Assembly (NCBI RefSeq): GCF_039691755.1
Contig: NZ_CP137552.1
Coordinates: forward strand, 3,100,001-3,164,000
Direction: 5' to 3'
Length of the DNA: 64,000 bases
DNA from: Halomonas sp. Bachu 37
Lineage (GTDB): Bacteria; Pseudomonadota; Gammaproteobacteria; Pseudomonadales; Halomonadaceae
Part shown: positions 1 through 7,385 of the stretch, one piece after another
How the letters are laid out: every line of letters starts with the position of its first letter
Numbering within the stretch: position 1 is the stretch's first letter
Notes under the pieces: generated by a model
Seen by the model: only the letters and a program-made list of their open reading frames with translations
The model's database searches: none
What the model was told of the DNA's origin: nothing
Made by a program: the position numbers and the translations under genes

Positions 1-99
1 CACATGCGGCCGATTACGGGCTTGGCCGGCACGCGACAAAGCGTGGCGCGCAAAAACAGCAGCCTTCGATGCACCATTAAGGTGCATTACGTGCGCCAT
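1..99 (-). CDS. partial ORF running off the window edge, unidentified
   Basis: A minus-strand reading frame starts with ATG at 99 and stays open for 33 codons to the edge. An AAGGA-like ribosome binding site lies about 7 bases upstream. The peptide (MAHVMHLNGASKAAVFARHA...) matches no family I recognise. The position downstream of glnA and the DUF4124 gene is where glnL (ntrB) often lies, but nothing visible confirms it. An NtrC-type palindrome lies inside the first codons, so the true gene start may be further on, outside the window, with this stretch as its leader. Confidence 0.25.
   Translation of the reverse strand, partial: MAHVMHLNGASKAAVFARHALSRAGQARNRPHV
70..86. promoter_or_regulatory. 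NtrC-type binding site
   Basis: The 17-base palindrome TGCACCATTAAGGTGCA is a perfect match to the NtrC (NRI) consensus TGCACCA-N4-GGTGCA. It lies downstream of glnA and the DUF4124 gene, just before whatever follows on the minus strand. In enteric bacteria such a site precedes glnL and makes the NtrB/NtrC regulators respond to nitrogen. The match is visible; the target gene is inferred. Confidence 0.75.
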
Positions 100-171
100 G
101 ACATATCCTTTCACCTGGAGCGCTCAGACACAGAATGCTGTCTAACATGGCGCACCTAGCTACCATGGCGC

Positions 172-693
172 CTAGCGCACGGAAAGCGTGATTTCCCGGG
201 AGCGATGTCGCACCCGCCCGCTGCTATCCAGCAGTTCGGCCTGCAGGCGATGCTCGCCCCGCTCCAGACCCGCCAGCCAGAATACATCGCTGTGCAACGC
301 CGACTGGCTTATTTCCCCATCAAGCAGCAGGCGTACCTGATGGTCCTCGCGCAATGCCGGCACCACTTCTACCGACACGCTGGTCAGGGGCGCTTCGAGT
401 ATCTGCCCCGCGGCGGGGCTGGCGATAGCGAAACGGTCATAGGGCATGAAAGGTTGCCCTACCGCCGCTTTACGGCGCGGCGACGAATCCCGATCGACCG
501 CCGGTGCCGCTCCCGGCAGCGCCGAAGGTAACGGCGCAAGCTGCAACGCCTCGCCGCCCCGGTCGGGCTTGTCGGTAAACGTCACGTTGCCCTGTTCGTC
601 CACCACCCGAAATACCGTCTGGGCGAAAGCCTGGGAAACACTGCTCGACCACAGCAGCGTCCCTACCAGTGCGCCTAACACCTTGTTGTTCAT
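172..693 (-). CDS. DUF4124 domain exported protein
   Basis: A 173-residue protein with a clear Sec signal peptide (residues 1-24, ending ...SVSQAFA). The DUF4124 core follows at about 27-45 (VFRVVDEQGNVTFTDKP), and a C-terminal beta-rich domain at about 88-173 resembles an Ig/FN3-like fold. Its molecular function is unknown; such proteins are periplasmic or envelope-associated. It lies 126 bases downstream of glnA on the same strand, behind the glnA terminator, so any co-expression would be through read-through. The product class is reasonably sure; the role is not. Confidence 0.8.
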   Translation of the reverse strand: MNNKVLGALVGTLLWSSSVSQAFAQTVFRVVDEQGNVTFTDKPDRGGEALQLAPLPSALPGAAPAVDRDSSPRRKAAVGQPFMPYDRFAIASPAAGQILEAPLTSVSVEVVPALREDHQVRLLLDGEISQSALHSDVFWLAGLERGEHRLQAELLDSSGRVRHRSREITLSVR

Positions 694-748
694 GGCCTAC
701 CCATTGCTTGCATCGTCGCTGCCATTGTGGCTTTTTTCGGTCCAGAAA

Positions 749-770
749 AAACCCCGCCGAAGCGGGGTTT
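749..770 (-). terminator. glnA terminator
   Basis: Inverted repeat AAACCCCGC (749-757) / GCGGGGTTT (762-770) with a CGAA tetraloop. On the minus strand it is followed by a run of T. It lies about 50 bases after the glnA stop codon and is a typical intrinsic terminator. Confidence 0.85.
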
Positions 771-819
771 CGAGTACCCAGATACTGGGCGTCAGACAAT
801 GACAAACAACTGACAATGA

Positions 820-2226
820 TCAGCAGCTGTAGTACATGTCGAACTCGATCGGGTGCGTGGTCATGCGAATACGCTCCACTTCTTCCATCTTGAGTTCGAT
901 GTAGGCATCGATCATGTCGTCGGTGAAGACGCCGCCTTCGGTCAGGAAGTTGCGGTCGGCATCCAGCGCTTCCAGGGCTTGATCCAGGCTATGGGCGACG
1001 GTCGGTACGGCCTTGCCTTCTTCCGGCGGCAGGTCGTACAGGTTCTTGTCCATGGCATCGCCGGGGTGGATCTTGTTCTTGATGCCGTCGATACCGGCCA
1101 TCAGCATCGCCGCGAAAGCCAGGTAAGGGTTGGCGGTCGGGTCGGGGAAGCGAGCCTCGACACGCTTGCCCTTGGGGCTTGCAGTGTACGGAATACGGAT
1201 GGACGCGGAGCGGTTACGGGCACTGTAGGCCAGCATGACCGGCGCTTCGAAGCCCGGCACCAGACGCTTGTAGGAGTTGGTGGACGCATTGGTAAAGGCA
1301 TTCAGGGCACGGGCGTGCTTGATGATACCGCCGATGTAATACAGCGCCATTTCGGAAAGACCAGCGTACTCGTCACCCGCGAACTGGTTCTGGCCGTCTT
1401 TCCAGAACGACTGGTGAACGTGCATGCCGCTGCCGTTGTCGCCCACCAGCGGCTTAGGCATGAAGGTCGCGGTCTTGCCGTAAGCATGAGCCACGTTGTG
1501 GATCACGTATTTCATTTCCTGAACTTCGTCGGCCTTCTTCACCAGGGTGTTGAACTTGACACCGATCTCGTTCTGGCCGGCGTTGGATACTTCATGGTGA
1601 TGAACTTCGACGGTCTGGCCGATGGCTTCCAACGTGTTGCACATGGCACCACGGATATCGTGGAAACTGTCGACCGGCGGAACCGGGAAGTAGCCGCCTT
1701 TCACCCGCGGGCGGTGGCCCAGGTTGCCGCCTTCGACCTGACGGTCGGTGGACCAGGCACCCTCTTCGGAGGTGATCTTGTACATGGCGCCTTCGATGTC
1801 GGCCTTCCAGTGTACTTCGTCGAAGATGAAGAACTCGGGTTCCGGACCAAAGAAGGCGGTATCGCCCAGGCCGGTAGTCTGCAGGTAGGCTTCGGCACGC
1901 TTGGCGATGGAGCGCGGGTCGCGGTCATAGCCCTGCATGGTGGCGGGCTCGATGATGTCGCAACGCAATACCAGGGTAGCGTCTTCGGTGAACGGATCGA
2001 GATAGGCGGTGCCGTCTTCCGGGCGCAGAATCATGTCGGATTCGTTGATGCCTTTCCAACCTTCGATGGAAGAGCCATCGAACATCTGGCCGTTTTCGAA
2101 AAACTCCTCGTCGACATCACGCGCGGGAATGGTGACGTGCTGCTCCTTACCACGTGTATCGGTAAAACGCAGATCGACCCACTTGACGTCATGTTCTTCA
2201 ATTAGCGCGATGGTCTTGGCTGACAT
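820..2226 (-). CDS. glnA: glutamine synthetase type I
   Basis: A 468-residue type I (GlnA) glutamine synthetase, which makes glutamine from glutamate, ammonia and ATP in the cytoplasm as a dodecamer. Length and sequence are collinear with the enterobacterial enzyme. Visible landmarks are the beta-grasp start, [10 protein letters not shown] (48-57), the glutamate/ATP site motif around residues 264-272 (NGSGMHVHQ), and NLYDLPPEE with Tyr397, the site adenylylated by GlnE. Regulation is therefore probably both post-translational and transcriptional: upstream lie a sigma-54 promoter and NtrC-like sites. The start ATG at 2226 has a GGAGGG-like site just upstream. Terminated at 749-770. Confidence 0.98.
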   Translation of the reverse strand: MSAKTIALIEEHDVKWVDLRFTDTRGKEQHVTIPARDVDEEFFENGQMFDGSSIEGWKGINESDMILRPEDGTAYLDPFTEDATLVLRCDIIEPATMQGYDRDPRSIAKRAEAYLQTTGLGDTAFFGPEPEFFIFDEVHWKADIEGAMYKITSEEGAWSTDRQVEGGNLGHRPRVKGGYFPVPPVDSFHDIRGAMCNTLEAIGQTVEVHHHEVSNAGQNEIGVKFNTLVKKADEVQEMKYVIHNVAHAYGKTATFMPKPLVGDNGSGMHVHQSFWKDGQNQFAGDEYAGLSEMALYYIGGIIKHARALNAFTNASTNSYKRLVPGFEAPVMLAYSARNRSASIRIPYTASPKGKRVEARFPDPTANPYLAFAAMLMAGIDGIKNKIHPGDAMDKNLYDLPPEEGKAVPTVAHSLDQALEALDADRNFLTEGGVFTDDMIDAYIELKMEEVERIRMTTHPIEFDMYYSC

Positions 2227-2400
2227 GTGCCCTCCGGTATGAGCTTGGCTAAGTAGTAAACGGTCTCGTTGCTGTCATTGCTCTCGCCGAGACTCCGTCA
2301 GATGAATAGAACGGAAATCGACGGCGGTGATTCGGCCGGCTATCGTTTTAGCACGTCACAAGCTGCCTGCCTATGACGGCCAAGCCGCTACCCATCATTA

Positions 2401-2417
2401 ATGCAGAGTTCATGCCA
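2401..2417 (-). promoter_or_regulatory. sigma-54 promoter of glnA
   Basis: On the minus strand the sequence TGGCATGAACTCTGCAT has the invariant GG (-24) and GC (-12) separated by exactly 10 bases, and fits the TGGCAC-N5-TTGCA consensus apart from two changes. It lies about 175 bases before the glnA ATG. Sigma-54 control of glnA under NtrC is the rule in enteric bacteria. Confidence 0.75.
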
Positions 2418-2421
2418 CAAT

Positions 2422-2438
2422 TGCACCAACATGGCATG
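2422..2438. promoter_or_regulatory. NtrC-like site next to the glnA sigma-54 promoter
   Basis: TGCACCAACATGGCATG has a perfect left half (TGCACCA) and a degenerate right half of the NtrC consensus. It abuts the -24 element, so at high NtrC levels it could act as a governor rather than an enhancer. The half-site match is visible; the effect is inferred. Confidence 0.45.
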
Positions 2439-2485
2439 TAAAACACTAAGTCATTGTTTTAAAAATTAATATGTGAAGAAAAAGA

Positions 2486-2502
2486 TGCATCGCAATGTGG
2501 CA
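2486..2502. promoter_or_regulatory. possible distal NtrC enhancer site
   Basis: TGCATCGCAATGTGGCA keeps the outer bases of the NtrC palindrome and matches about 9 of its 13 fixed positions. It lies about 90 bases upstream of the sigma-54 -12 element, a normal enhancer distance. Weak on its own; plausible because of the promoter context. Confidence 0.35.
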
Positions 2503-2713
2503 TATCGTTTCAGCTCAAGGCGTAAGCACGTAAATCGGCAGCGTTGCGCACCAAAATAGCTCCTACCAACTCCTTTATGCACCAATAGCGTGCAAGAAAA
2601 TATTCTCGCCAAGGAACAACAAAAGCTCGCCCTTTCTTGATACACAACTAAACTATATACTACAATATATTACACAATAATGGTCCTCCACTCGCCTCGA
2701 GGGCAACTCAGAG

Positions 2714-3349
2714 ATGGACTCCTTTTGTTTCATCATCGATGCGCTCGTGACAGGTGCAACCTTGCCTCGTCACTTGCACGCCGTACCCAGCCAGAGCGCG
2801 GAGTCCACCAACGGCCAGCTTATTCTCACTGCCGGGGAGAAGGACTCGCGCCTTGCCGCGCTGGCGTTGCGCCATCATGCCCAGCTGCTGTCCATTCCCC
2901 ATCGCCTGCTCGGCGCACGGCTCAACCATGCCGTTCTCTATACCCGCGCCGAGTGGCTGATATTCCCCTTTCAGGGCGCCGCCGTTCCCTCGGCGTGGCA
3001 GCCCATATTCTCCCAACTGGATACTCATCTGCTGGACGCGGCGATGATCGGTATTCCCCAGCCCACCCTGACCGAGCGGCTGTTGCAACGATTCCTTCCC
3101 CCCACCACGCCGGTTCCGCCCTACCTGGCTGTCACCCGTACCTGGCTGGAAAAAATCGGCGGGTTCGATGCGGAACTCGACCTGGCGGCTCCAAGCGACC
3201 TTCTTCAACGGCTGATGGCATGCCCGACACGTATCAAGGCGCTGGATGTGGACTTGCACCGTCGCCGCAAAACTAACGTTCACCGGCTCGACGACGAAAA
3301 CAACGATATCAACCCCACCCCGCCACCGCCTACACAGCTGCCTTCCTGA
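2714..3349 (+). CDS. glycosyltransferase-like protein, probably degenerate
   Basis: A 211-residue protein. Parts recall family 2 glycosyltransferases: an N-terminal stretch like the opening strand of the GT-A fold (MDSFCFIIDALVTGATL), a central YTRAEWLIFPFQGAAVP, and a C-terminal VTRTWLEKIGGFDAELDLAAP resembling the conserved GGFDE region. It is short for a complete GT2 enzyme, and the DXD metal-binding motif is not evident, so it may be reduced or inactive. It converges on the acyltransferase gene (15-base gap), and the pair may have come from a surface polysaccharide locus. The start is uncertain; no good ribosome binding site is seen near 2714. Confidence 0.5.
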   Translation: MDSFCFIIDALVTGATLPRHLHAVPSQSAESTNGQLILTAGEKDSRLAALALRHHAQLLSIPHRLLGARLNHAVLYTRAEWLIFPFQGAAVPSAWQPIFSQLDTHLLDAAMIGIPQPTLTERLLQRFLPPTTPVPPYLAVTRTWLEKIGGFDAELDLAAPSDLLQRLMACPTRIKALDVDLHRRRKTNVHRLDDENNDINPTPPPPTQLPS

Positions 3350-3364
3350 TCGGCTTCGCCACCC

Positions 3365-4405
3365 CTAGGCAGCGGCCACTTTCAAGCGCTTCCCCAACAG
3401 CAACCCGCCCCAGCTGAACAGATTCGCGCACCGATTGAGCAGGATGGACCCGGCCAGGCCGACAACCGCCAGCAGCAGTACATAGGCTGCCAACGGTAAC
3501 CGCTCGGGTCCCACGACTTTATCCACCAACTGAAAGAACATGGGGTGAGCCAGGTAAATGCCGAACGAATAGACATTGATTTGCCGCACCAGCCAGGGCG
3601 CTTTCCTGCCGCGCAGTTGTTGCATCGCCCAGAGCGTGAAGAGCAGGAAAAACGGAATGACCCAGACCTCTTTCGAGGAAAACTCGAGCCAGCCCGCAAA
3701 GGTGGCCAATACCAGCAATACCGTCGCGCCCACCAACCAGGCGGGGTGCGCCAAAGAAGTGATCCAGGCAGGTTTCATTTGCGCATCGACGGCTTGTTGA
3801 ACAGTGGTGGCATAATGGCGAACCAACACCAGGGCCAGGAAAAACAGGTAGACCCAGCCAAACGGCATGATCCACAACAGGTAACCCGGCGGATCGACTC
3901 CCAGCCAGTAAGCCGTGCCCCAGTAGCCCATGCTTACCAGGCAGGCGATCCACAAGCCGGGCACCGGATTGAATCGCCATAAGCGCCAGCGGGTATACAA
4001 CCAGTACGCCACATAAAACTGCATGGCGATGATCAGAAAGTAGCCGTGCCATCCGGCATACAGCAGATACTCCACCGCATAAGGAACCAATCCCACTGTC
4101 TCGCCACCGACACGCAACCGAGCCCACTCCGCTCCCGCATAGGCCACGCCATAAGTGAAATATGGCACCATGACGAATTTGACCCGCTGCGACAAGAACC
4201 CCTGCGGTACCGTATGGCCATAACGCACGGCAAAGACAAAGATGGAGATGAACAAGAATGTCGGCGTACCCAGCACCAAGGGCAGGCGCGCCAGGTCGGT
4301 GGCCACGTTATCCACCCGCTGATTGACGTGATCCAGCAAATGGAACAGAAACACCGCCATGCAACCGTAAGCGCGTAGCCAGTAGATTTCCTCAATCTTC
4401 TTCAT
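3365..4405 (-). CDS. acyltransferase 3 family membrane protein
   Basis: A 346-residue polytopic protein with about ten hydrophobic segments and the N-terminal signature of the acyltransferase 3 family (OafA/NodX/YrhL type; WLRAYGCMAVFLFHLLDH), including the conserved His. Such enzymes transfer acyl groups from cytoplasmic donors to sugars of polysaccharides or peptidoglycan at the inner membrane. I chose the ATG at 4405, since GGGAG lies 6 bases upstream and the protein then begins MKKIEEIYW; a longer frame to 4480 has an unlikely N-terminus. The substrate cannot be told. Confidence 0.8.
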   Translation of the reverse strand: MKKIEEIYWLRAYGCMAVFLFHLLDHVNQRVDNVATDLARLPLVLGTPTFLFISIFVFAVRYGHTVPQGFLSQRVKFVMVPYFTYGVAYAGAEWARLRVGGETVGLVPYAVEYLLYAGWHGYFLIIAMQFYVAYWLYTRWRLWRFNPVPGLWIACLVSMGYWGTAYWLGVDPPGYLLWIMPFGWVYLFFLALVLVRHYATTVQQAVDAQMKPAWITSLAHPAWLVGATVLLVLATFAGWLEFSSKEVWVIPFFLLFTLWAMQQLRGRKAPWLVRQINVYSFGIYLAHPMFFQLVDKVVGPERLPLAAYVLLLAVVGLAGSILLNRCANLFSWGGLLLGKRLKVAAA

Positions 4406-4509
4406 GAGCGCTCCCGCCGATGAAGCGCCAGGTTGCCAAGTTGAAGGGCGAACAACCCGCGCCGTCGTGCTGTCCGACATCGGTAAGTGATAGAAATTCC
4501 GGAGTATTC

Positions 4510-5466
4510 ATGAGTAGAAAGGTTTCTCCTTTAGCTTCCCGCCTGTCGCACTGGCGCCTGTGGAGTTGGCGAAGCCGCTTATGCGTTCTATTGGGCATGG
4601 CAGCCACCCTGTTACCGACTATCTCTCAAGCCAGCCAAGTGCGGATGGAGCGCTTTGCATCGCCCACGCTAGGGCACGACTACCCCTACATGCTCTATCT
4701 TCCCGATGGCTACACCGACAGTACCGCCCACTATCCTGTCATCTACCTGTTGCACGGCTCTTTCAACAGCCATCGGGACTGGGTTTCCCGCGGCGCACTC
4801 CAGCGGACCGCCGACAGGTTGATCGACGCAGGGCATATTCCGCCGGTGGTAATCGTCATGCCGGGCAGCCTCAGCTGGTGGGTGGATGGGCACAACGAAC
4901 CCGCCCATAGCGCCTTCATCAACGACCTTCTTCCCCATGTGGAAGAGACCTACCGGGTCGGCCGGGAGCGCCATCACCGCGGCGTCGCGGGGTATTCCGC
5001 CGGCGGCTTCGGCGCCTTGAACTTCGCCTTGCAATATCCGCAGCGGTTCGGAGCCGCCGCCGCCTTGAGCCCCGCCAGCTACCTGCCCTACCCGCCGGAC
5101 AGCTCCTCGGCCTACCGGCATCCGGCATTTCTCGACGAAAACGGCGAGTTCGACCACGCCCTGTGGGAGCAAGTCAACTACCCCGCTCACTTGGAAGAGT
5201 ATCGCCTGCGCGTAACGCCGCGCCCCGCCGATGACGAAAGCGACGTGCCGCCGGTACCGCTTTACATCAGCGCCGGACGCAGCGACGTCCACGACGCGGA
5301 GTTTCATGCCCGCCAGCTCCGTCAGACCATGGAGCGCATCCAGCCGACACTGGTCAATCTGGACCTCTATCCCGGCGGGCACACATGGAAAGTCTGGCGA
5401 GCGAGTCTCCCGGCGGCACTCAACTTCATGTTCCAGTACCTGGAAGGCCCGGAAGAGACTCCCTGA
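4510..5466 (+). CDS. exported alpha/beta-hydrolase, esterase D/putative esterase family
   Basis: A 318-residue protein with a long cationic N-terminus and a signal peptide ending near ISQAS (about residue 42). It belongs to the putative esterase family (PF00756: esterase D, antigen 85, feruloyl esterases). The nucleophile elbow is GYSAGG with Ser about 163. The acid is probably in YISAGRSDVHD and the His in GGHTWKVW near the C-terminus. HGSFNSHRDW supplies the oxyanion-hole region. The start ATG at 4510 has GGAG 5 bases upstream. The gene is divergent from the acyltransferase, so a periplasmic deacylating role is possible, but the substrate is unknown. Confidence 0.8.
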   Translation: MSRKVSPLASRLSHWRLWSWRSRLCVLLGMAATLLPTISQASQVRMERFASPTLGHDYPYMLYLPDGYTDSTAHYPVIYLLHGSFNSHRDWVSRGALQRTADRLIDAGHIPPVVIVMPGSLSWWVDGHNEPAHSAFINDLLPHVEETYRVGRERHHRGVAGYSAGGFGALNFALQYPQRFGAAAALSPASYLPYPPDSSSAYRHPAFLDENGEFDHALWEQVNYPAHLEEYRLRVTPRPADDESDVPPVPLYISAGRSDVHDAEFHARQLRQTMERIQPTLVNLDLYPGGHTWKVWRASLPAALNFMFQYLEGPEETP

Positions 5467-5733
5467 ACAGTGCCCTGCAGCGAGACGTCGGACACCACCA
5501 ACGGCAGTCCACCTCCACCGAACAGGCAAGCTTTCGCACCGCCCCTTATTCCCGTCTGGGCTTATCCCGGTGGCGGGTATGGCACCCTACCGCAAGAACA
5601 TGGCAAAGCCCATAGAGTCAATTTGACGCATTCGCAATAAAGAATCTTTATCATCTGCGATGCGCCATGGTACGTTTTCGGGGTAACTCGTTCTCAACGG
5701 CAATACCAATATCCCAACCGGCAGGAGAGCCCC

Positions 5734-6114
5734 ATGAAACGTATTGTGTTTTTGATGTTGGCAGGATTGATGAGCAGCACCGCCACCTTGGCCCAGGAAG
5801 ATGACCATGCGCGTGACGATCACTTCAAAGGCAAGCCGTCCGAGACGCTGGAAGAAGCCGTCGAAAACTTCTCCGAGGGTAATCAGCAATTAGCGGAACT
5901 GCTAGCCGCCGATGAGCTTTCCAATGAACAGATGGGCGAACTTCATATGCTCACCTACACACTAGAAAACGCTCTACGAAAAATCGACGAGGAAGTGGAT
6001 GCCATGGCGGTATCCCTGGAAGAAGTTCACCTGGGCTCGGAAACCCTAGATCAGGAAAGAGTCGCCACCAACGGCTCCGACTACCTGGAAGCAGCCCGCA
6101 CGTTAGTCGAGTGA
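5734..6114 (+). CDS. DUF6746-type small periplasmic protein
   Basis: A 126-residue protein with a signal peptide (about 1-20, ...SSTATLAQ) and an acidic, helical mature part (DHFKGKPSETLEEAVENFSEGN, LHMLTYTLENALRKIDEE, LEEVHLGSE). I recognise this as the DUF6746 family common in Halomonas; its function is unknown. The pattern of short amphipathic helices suggests a small helical bundle. A GGAGAG ribosome binding site precedes the ATG, and a strong hairpin follows. It is transcribed alone. Confidence 0.75.
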   Translation: MKRIVFLMLAGLMSSTATLAQEDDHARDDHFKGKPSETLEEAVENFSEGNQQLAELLAADELSNEQMGELHMLTYTLENALRKIDEEVDAMAVSLEEVHLGSETLDQERVATNGSDYLEAARTLVE

Positions 6115-6131
6115 ATCCCTCCCGCCTGAAC

Positions 6132-6155
6132 TGTCCCGGTCATGATGCCGGGACA
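6132..6155 (+). terminator. terminator of the DUF6746 gene
   Basis: Perfect inverted repeat TGTCCCGG (6132-6139) / CCGGGACA (6148-6155) with an 8-base loop, followed by ATTTGTTT. It lies 18 bases after the stop codon. Confidence 0.75.
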
Positions 6156-6179
6156 ATTTGTTTAGCGTAAGCGTTGCTT

Positions 6180-6800
6180 TCACGTAACTATCGGCTCATC
6201 CCCGCAGGTGCGGGGTGGGTCATGCTGCCTGGGCGGCAGCGAGCGTCGCTGCGCGATCTCATCGAGGAACCGCGCCAAGCGACGCCCGGAAATGGACGTG
6301 TCCACCAGCTGGCCGACACACTCTCGGCTGAAGTCGTCCACAATGTTCAGGACACGAAAGCGACGCCCTGAGGCCAACTGGCCCGACACGAAGTCCATCG
6401 ACCAGCGCTGGTTGGGGCGGTCCGGCAGTTCCATCGACATCCTTGGTCGGACCAACCGCTTGCGTCGCCGGGTCCGAACCTGAAGACCATGCTCGCAATA
6501 CAGCCGGTAGGTGCGCTTGCGATTGATCACCAGGCCCTCCTGACGCAACAGCACGTGAAGCAACAAGTAGCCGTAGCGGGGATAACAGGTCGCCAAGGCT
6601 TGGAGACGTGCCCGAAGCGGCTCATCGTCACGCAGCACAGCCTGGTATCGCGCCACCGATCTTGCCAGGCCTAGCAGCCGGCAGGCGCCTCGCTGGCTGA
6701 GCCAGCCGCCTGTCATCAGGTGCTTCACCGCCCGCCGCTTCGCTTCGGGTGTCACCACTTCCCGAGACAATCTCCTTGAGCGCGGCATTGTCGAGGGCAC
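6180..6800 (-). pseudogene. IS3-family transposase OrfB, truncated after its first DDE part
   Basis: Readable protein: helical N-terminal region (VTPEAKRRAVKHLM...), the SQRGACRLLGL helix-turn-helix-like segment, then the start of the integrase core with RWSMDFVSGQL (first catalytic Asp) and VDDFSRECV. After QRRSLP the frame runs into unrelated sequence (PRQHDPPRTCGDEPIVT) and stops. The DNGPEF motif with the second Asp and the catalytic Glu are missing, so it cannot be active. Normally OrfB is made by frameshifting from OrfA. Confidence 0.85.
6192..6215 (-). repeat. solitary type I-E CRISPR-like repeat unit
   Basis: On the minus strand this 24-base segment reads CCCCGCACCTGCGGGG followed by ATGAGCCG. 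From memory it agrees with the palindromic core and 3' end of type I-E repeats of the form ...CCCCGC-N4-GCGGGGATGAACCG, with one difference in the 3' part. The first five bases of a full 29-base repeat do not match. There is only one copy and no cas gene in the window, so it is at most an array relic. It lies about 13 bases from the point where the IS3 transposase reading breaks off. Confidence 0.4.
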
Positions 6801-7095
6801 TTTCTGCCAATAGCTTCTTCAGTCGGGTATTCTCGTTTTCTAGCTCGCGCAGGCGCTTGGCCTCCGAGACCTCCTCCATGCCGCTGTACTTGGCTTTCCA
6901 GCGGTAGGGTCTGCTCGGTCACGGCATCTGCCGGGCCAGCTCGGCGATCGAGACGCCGCGCTCGTTGGCCTTGAGGATGCTAATGATCTGCTCTTCGGAA
7001 TGTCGGTTACGCTTCATCGCGAGGTTTCCTGCTATCAGAATAAACGTAGCGGAAATCTCACATTGGCGGTGGACCGGTTTCTGGGGGAAAGGTCA
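6228..7095 (-). mobile_element. IS3-family element, left half (orfA side)
   Basis: The left terminal repeat on the minus strand starts TGACCTTTCCCCCAG at 7095. orfA follows from 7017, then the first part of orfB, which stops matching near 6230 after ...QRRSLP. The DDE domain is therefore cut after its first part and the right end is missing. The element type looks like the IS407 group (OrfA beginning MKRNRHSEEQIISILKANE). The missing orfB end and right terminal repeat of the same type lie at 13073-13390. Both genes are damaged, so the element is not mobile by itself. Confidence 0.85.
6628..7017 (-). pseudogene. IS3-family OrfA with small deletions
   Basis: The frame opens at ATG 7017 as MKRNRHSEEQIISILKANE, the usual helix-turn-helix start. 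After 32 codons it hits TGA. One base appears to be lost next to the CAG codon and two more just before TACCGCTGG, so the original frame is shifted for about eight codons and then restored (YRWKAKYSGMEEVSEAKRL...ENTRLKKLLAE). The leucine-zipper part after the damage is intact. Because the stop lies inside the shifted stretch, the protein ends early. Confidence 0.75.
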
Positions 7096-7327
7096 TATCC
7101 AATCATCCAGCTGGCTGGATTGACAATAGGCTCGCAGCGCAGAATTCGGATTAATCCGACCACCATTCTCACATAGACACATACGGCCAAAAGTATCGCC
7201 GCAATAATGATAAGTGGCAGCAGTAGGTAGCCGATACCGACCTCTCGAGCAGCGATAATCAGCCGTCATCCTGACCATAGCCTTCTTGTAATGACGCGGG
7301 GTCAAGCCTCAATACATGACCCTTCAT
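7096..7327 (-). pseudogene. remnant of a small membrane protein gene (DUF4870-like C-terminus)
   Basis: An ATG at 7327 starts MKGHVLRLDPASLQEGYGQD and stops with TGA at 7261-7259. Right after it, in another frame, comes a long hydrophobic stretch (GIGYLLLPLIIIAAILLAVC) and then RILRCEPIVNPASWMIGY, like the C-terminal end of DUF4870/TM2-type proteins (short loop, then an NP..W motif). I read this as one gene whose middle has been deleted or frameshifted. The IS3-type left end begins exactly where the protein should end. Its place behind the envelope cluster suggests it was a fifth member. Confidence 0.5.
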
Positions 7328-7385
7328 AAACCCAACAGTCGCGTTAAGAAGGCCATGGCTCATGCTTCTAATGCAAAGGGGCCTA

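Larger units (their letters stand above)
2227..2713. other. glnA upstream regulatory gap
   Basis: 487 bases without a convincing gene. It holds the sigma-54 promoter and the NtrC-like sites. From about 2440 to 2690 it becomes clearly AT-rich (for example TATATACTACAATATATTAC near 2653), unlike the surrounding GC-rich DNA. That part may hold the promoter of the gene starting at 2714. No RNA gene was recognised. Confidence 0.6.

Noticed and set aside
6131..6215. Possible two-repeat CRISPR array (the hairpin at 6132-6155 lies about one repeat-spacer length from the CRISPR-like unit)
   Set aside because: The hairpin sequence does not resemble the repeat; it is a terminator behind the DUF6746 gene.
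7093..7305. 70-codon frame with many Cys on the minus strand
   Set aside because: A neighbouring frame gives a sensible membrane-protein end (NPASW), so this frame is the out-of-phase reading of a broken gene.
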